Source of the DNA: Candidatus Desulfarcum epimagneticum
GTDB taxonomy: Bacteria > Desulfobacterota > Desulfobacteria > Desulfobacterales > CR-1
Assembly: GCA_900659855.1 (NCBI GenBank)
Contig: CAACVI010000002.1
Location: forward strand, 36,576 to 100,575
Length of the DNA: 64,000 bases
Direction of reading: 5' to 3'
Shown: positions 63,448 to 64,000 of the stretch, piece by piece
How positions within the stretch are numbered: the stretch's first letter is position 1
Layout of the letters: each line of letters opens with the position of its first letter
Position numbers and translations under genes: made by a program
The notes under the pieces: model-generated
Databases searched by the model: none
What the model saw: the letters and a program-made list of their open reading frames with translations, nothing else
What the model was told of the DNA's origin: nothing

Positions 63448-64000
63448 TCACATCCCCCACACTCCGATGGATTGACCCTGAAACGTTTCTTCCCGGTAAA
63501 ATATCTTGTCGTCCCAGGATTTGTTTTCATCCCGGTCAAAGATCACCAGATGGCCCGCCTCGGCGCCGCACCGGTCCATGTACTGGAAGGTCTGCTCAAG
63601 GCCTTCGGCAATCGTTTTTTCAAGACTTTTGTAAAGTATTTTGAGTTCGATCACACTCCGCTTCTCGCCTTTGTCATGGGGCCACACGAGCAAAAGATCA
63701 GTCCGCCTTCTGCCAAGGCCGTATTCCCTGTAAATGGACCCCCCGCCGTTTACGATGCGCTGCAAAAACGCCTGCAGCAGCAGTTGGGGGCCGGCTTCCT
63801 TGTAATCGAAGCGCTCAATCCATACTTCCGAGTTTTCCCTGAAAAATTGTTGAAATTTTTCCAGCAGTTTTTTCATGTCAATGACGCCGTCTTTTGCGAC
63901 ATACCATGCCGGATCGAAACGCGGCGCCATGTTTTCCTGGGTGATAAGGGTCAGCTCTCTCGGGATGACCTCCATATATATGGCGTTGGATATGACAAAA
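63448..64000 (-). CDS. AAA-like ATPase/PD-(D/E)XK protein, copy 2 (partial, runs off the window)
   Basis: The frame is open to the last base of the window and encodes the C-terminal 184 or so residues of a near-duplicate of the gene at 17788-19371. It includes RRRTDLLLVWP, VIELKILYKS and QTFQYMDRCGAEAGHLVIFDR, the probable nuclease-like domain. Translation past the internal Met (FVISNAIY) continues the match, so that Met is not the start. The protein differs from copy 1 at only a few positions, implying recent duplication or conversion. It lies upstream of the FkbH-NRPS operon on the same strand. Confidence 0.88.
   Translation of the reverse strand, partial: FVISNAIYMEVIPRELTLITQENMAPRFDPAWYVAKDGVIDMKKLLEKFQQFFRENSEVWIERFDYKEAGPQLLLQAFLQRIVNGGGSIYREYGLGRRRTDLLLVWPHDKGEKRSVIELKILYKSLEKTIAEGLEQTFQYMDRCGAEAGHLVIFDRDENKSWDDKIFYREETFQGQSIGVWGM

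Noticed and set aside
1..64000. tRNA, rRNA or riboswitch genes
   Set aside because: I looked for cloverleaf and conserved rRNA segments and saw none; the 23S-IVS-type gene is not inside an rRNA here.

Overview
The window reads as a chromosomal, surface-polysaccharide-rich region of a Gram-negative bacterium. The dominant gene families are large multidomain glycosyltransferases, Wzm/Wzt exporters, DUF234-type ATPases, AlbA_2 genes, 23S-IVS four-helix proteins and 9-bp GAGTTTNNN spacer arrays. That mix, with moderate GC, resembles sulfate-reducing Desulfobacterota (Desulfobacterales-like). This assignment is an inference from family resemblance; no rRNA or marker gene is present.

Layout. (1) 20-4592: a 68-repeat CRISPR array whose leader and cas genes must lie left of the window. 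(2) 4.7-16.3 kb, plus strand: a decayed AlbA_2 gene and a run of glycosyltransferases with a UDP-GlcNAc 2-epimerase, interrupted by a minus-strand Wzm-type permease and an AT-rich gap holding insertion-element debris. (3) 16.3-23.7 kb: a sulfotransferase with a coiled-coil tail, an ATPase/nuclease-like gene, a giant palindrome, a dead transposase and a tandem pair of near-identical ATPase genes. (4) 30.9-23.8 kb, minus strand: NeuD-type acyltransferase, an epimerase-aminotransferase fusion, a glycosyltransferase-like/sulfotransferase/sulfotransferase fusion carrying an NRPS fragment, and a further sulfotransferase. (5) 37.6-31.2 kb, minus strand: a five-gene branched-chain-amino-acid-type ABC importer plus an acyl-CoA ligase. 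(6) 63.4-37.7 kb, minus strand: a probable 25-kb operon. In transcription order it encodes an FkbH/FkbM/carrier protein, a PhpK-like B12 radical-SAM enzyme, a glycosyltransferase-MaoC-SDR fusion, twin SPASM radical-SAM enzymes, a one-module NRPS (C-A-T-TE-methyltransferase), a sugar aminotransferase, a 1277-residue triple glycosyltransferase, GalE, Wzm and two Wzt ATPases. (7) The window ends inside a second copy of the ATPase/nuclease-like gene of region 3.

How it may work together (inference): region 6 looks like a hybrid in which a glyceryl-type starter is loaded by FkbH onto a carrier domain, probably methylated, and condensed with one unit activated by the NRPS. Radical-SAM, MaoC and SDR enzymes would act on it. 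The neighbouring aminotransferase, GalE, glycosyltransferases and Wzm/Wzt suggest the product decorates or caps an exported glycan. A short basic motif (LTPEKRAFLA-type) recurs at the N-termini of the NRPS and both SPASM enzymes and inside the GT-MaoC-SDR protein, which is what a shared docking element would look like. Sulfotransferases elsewhere in the window suggest a sulfated surface polymer.

The region shows heavy local duplication, domain shuffling and decay: tandem paralogues, shared C-terminal tails on unrelated enzymes, NRPS adenylation-domain relics in two proteins, five broken genes, and dispersed 9-bp arrays at gene boundaries.
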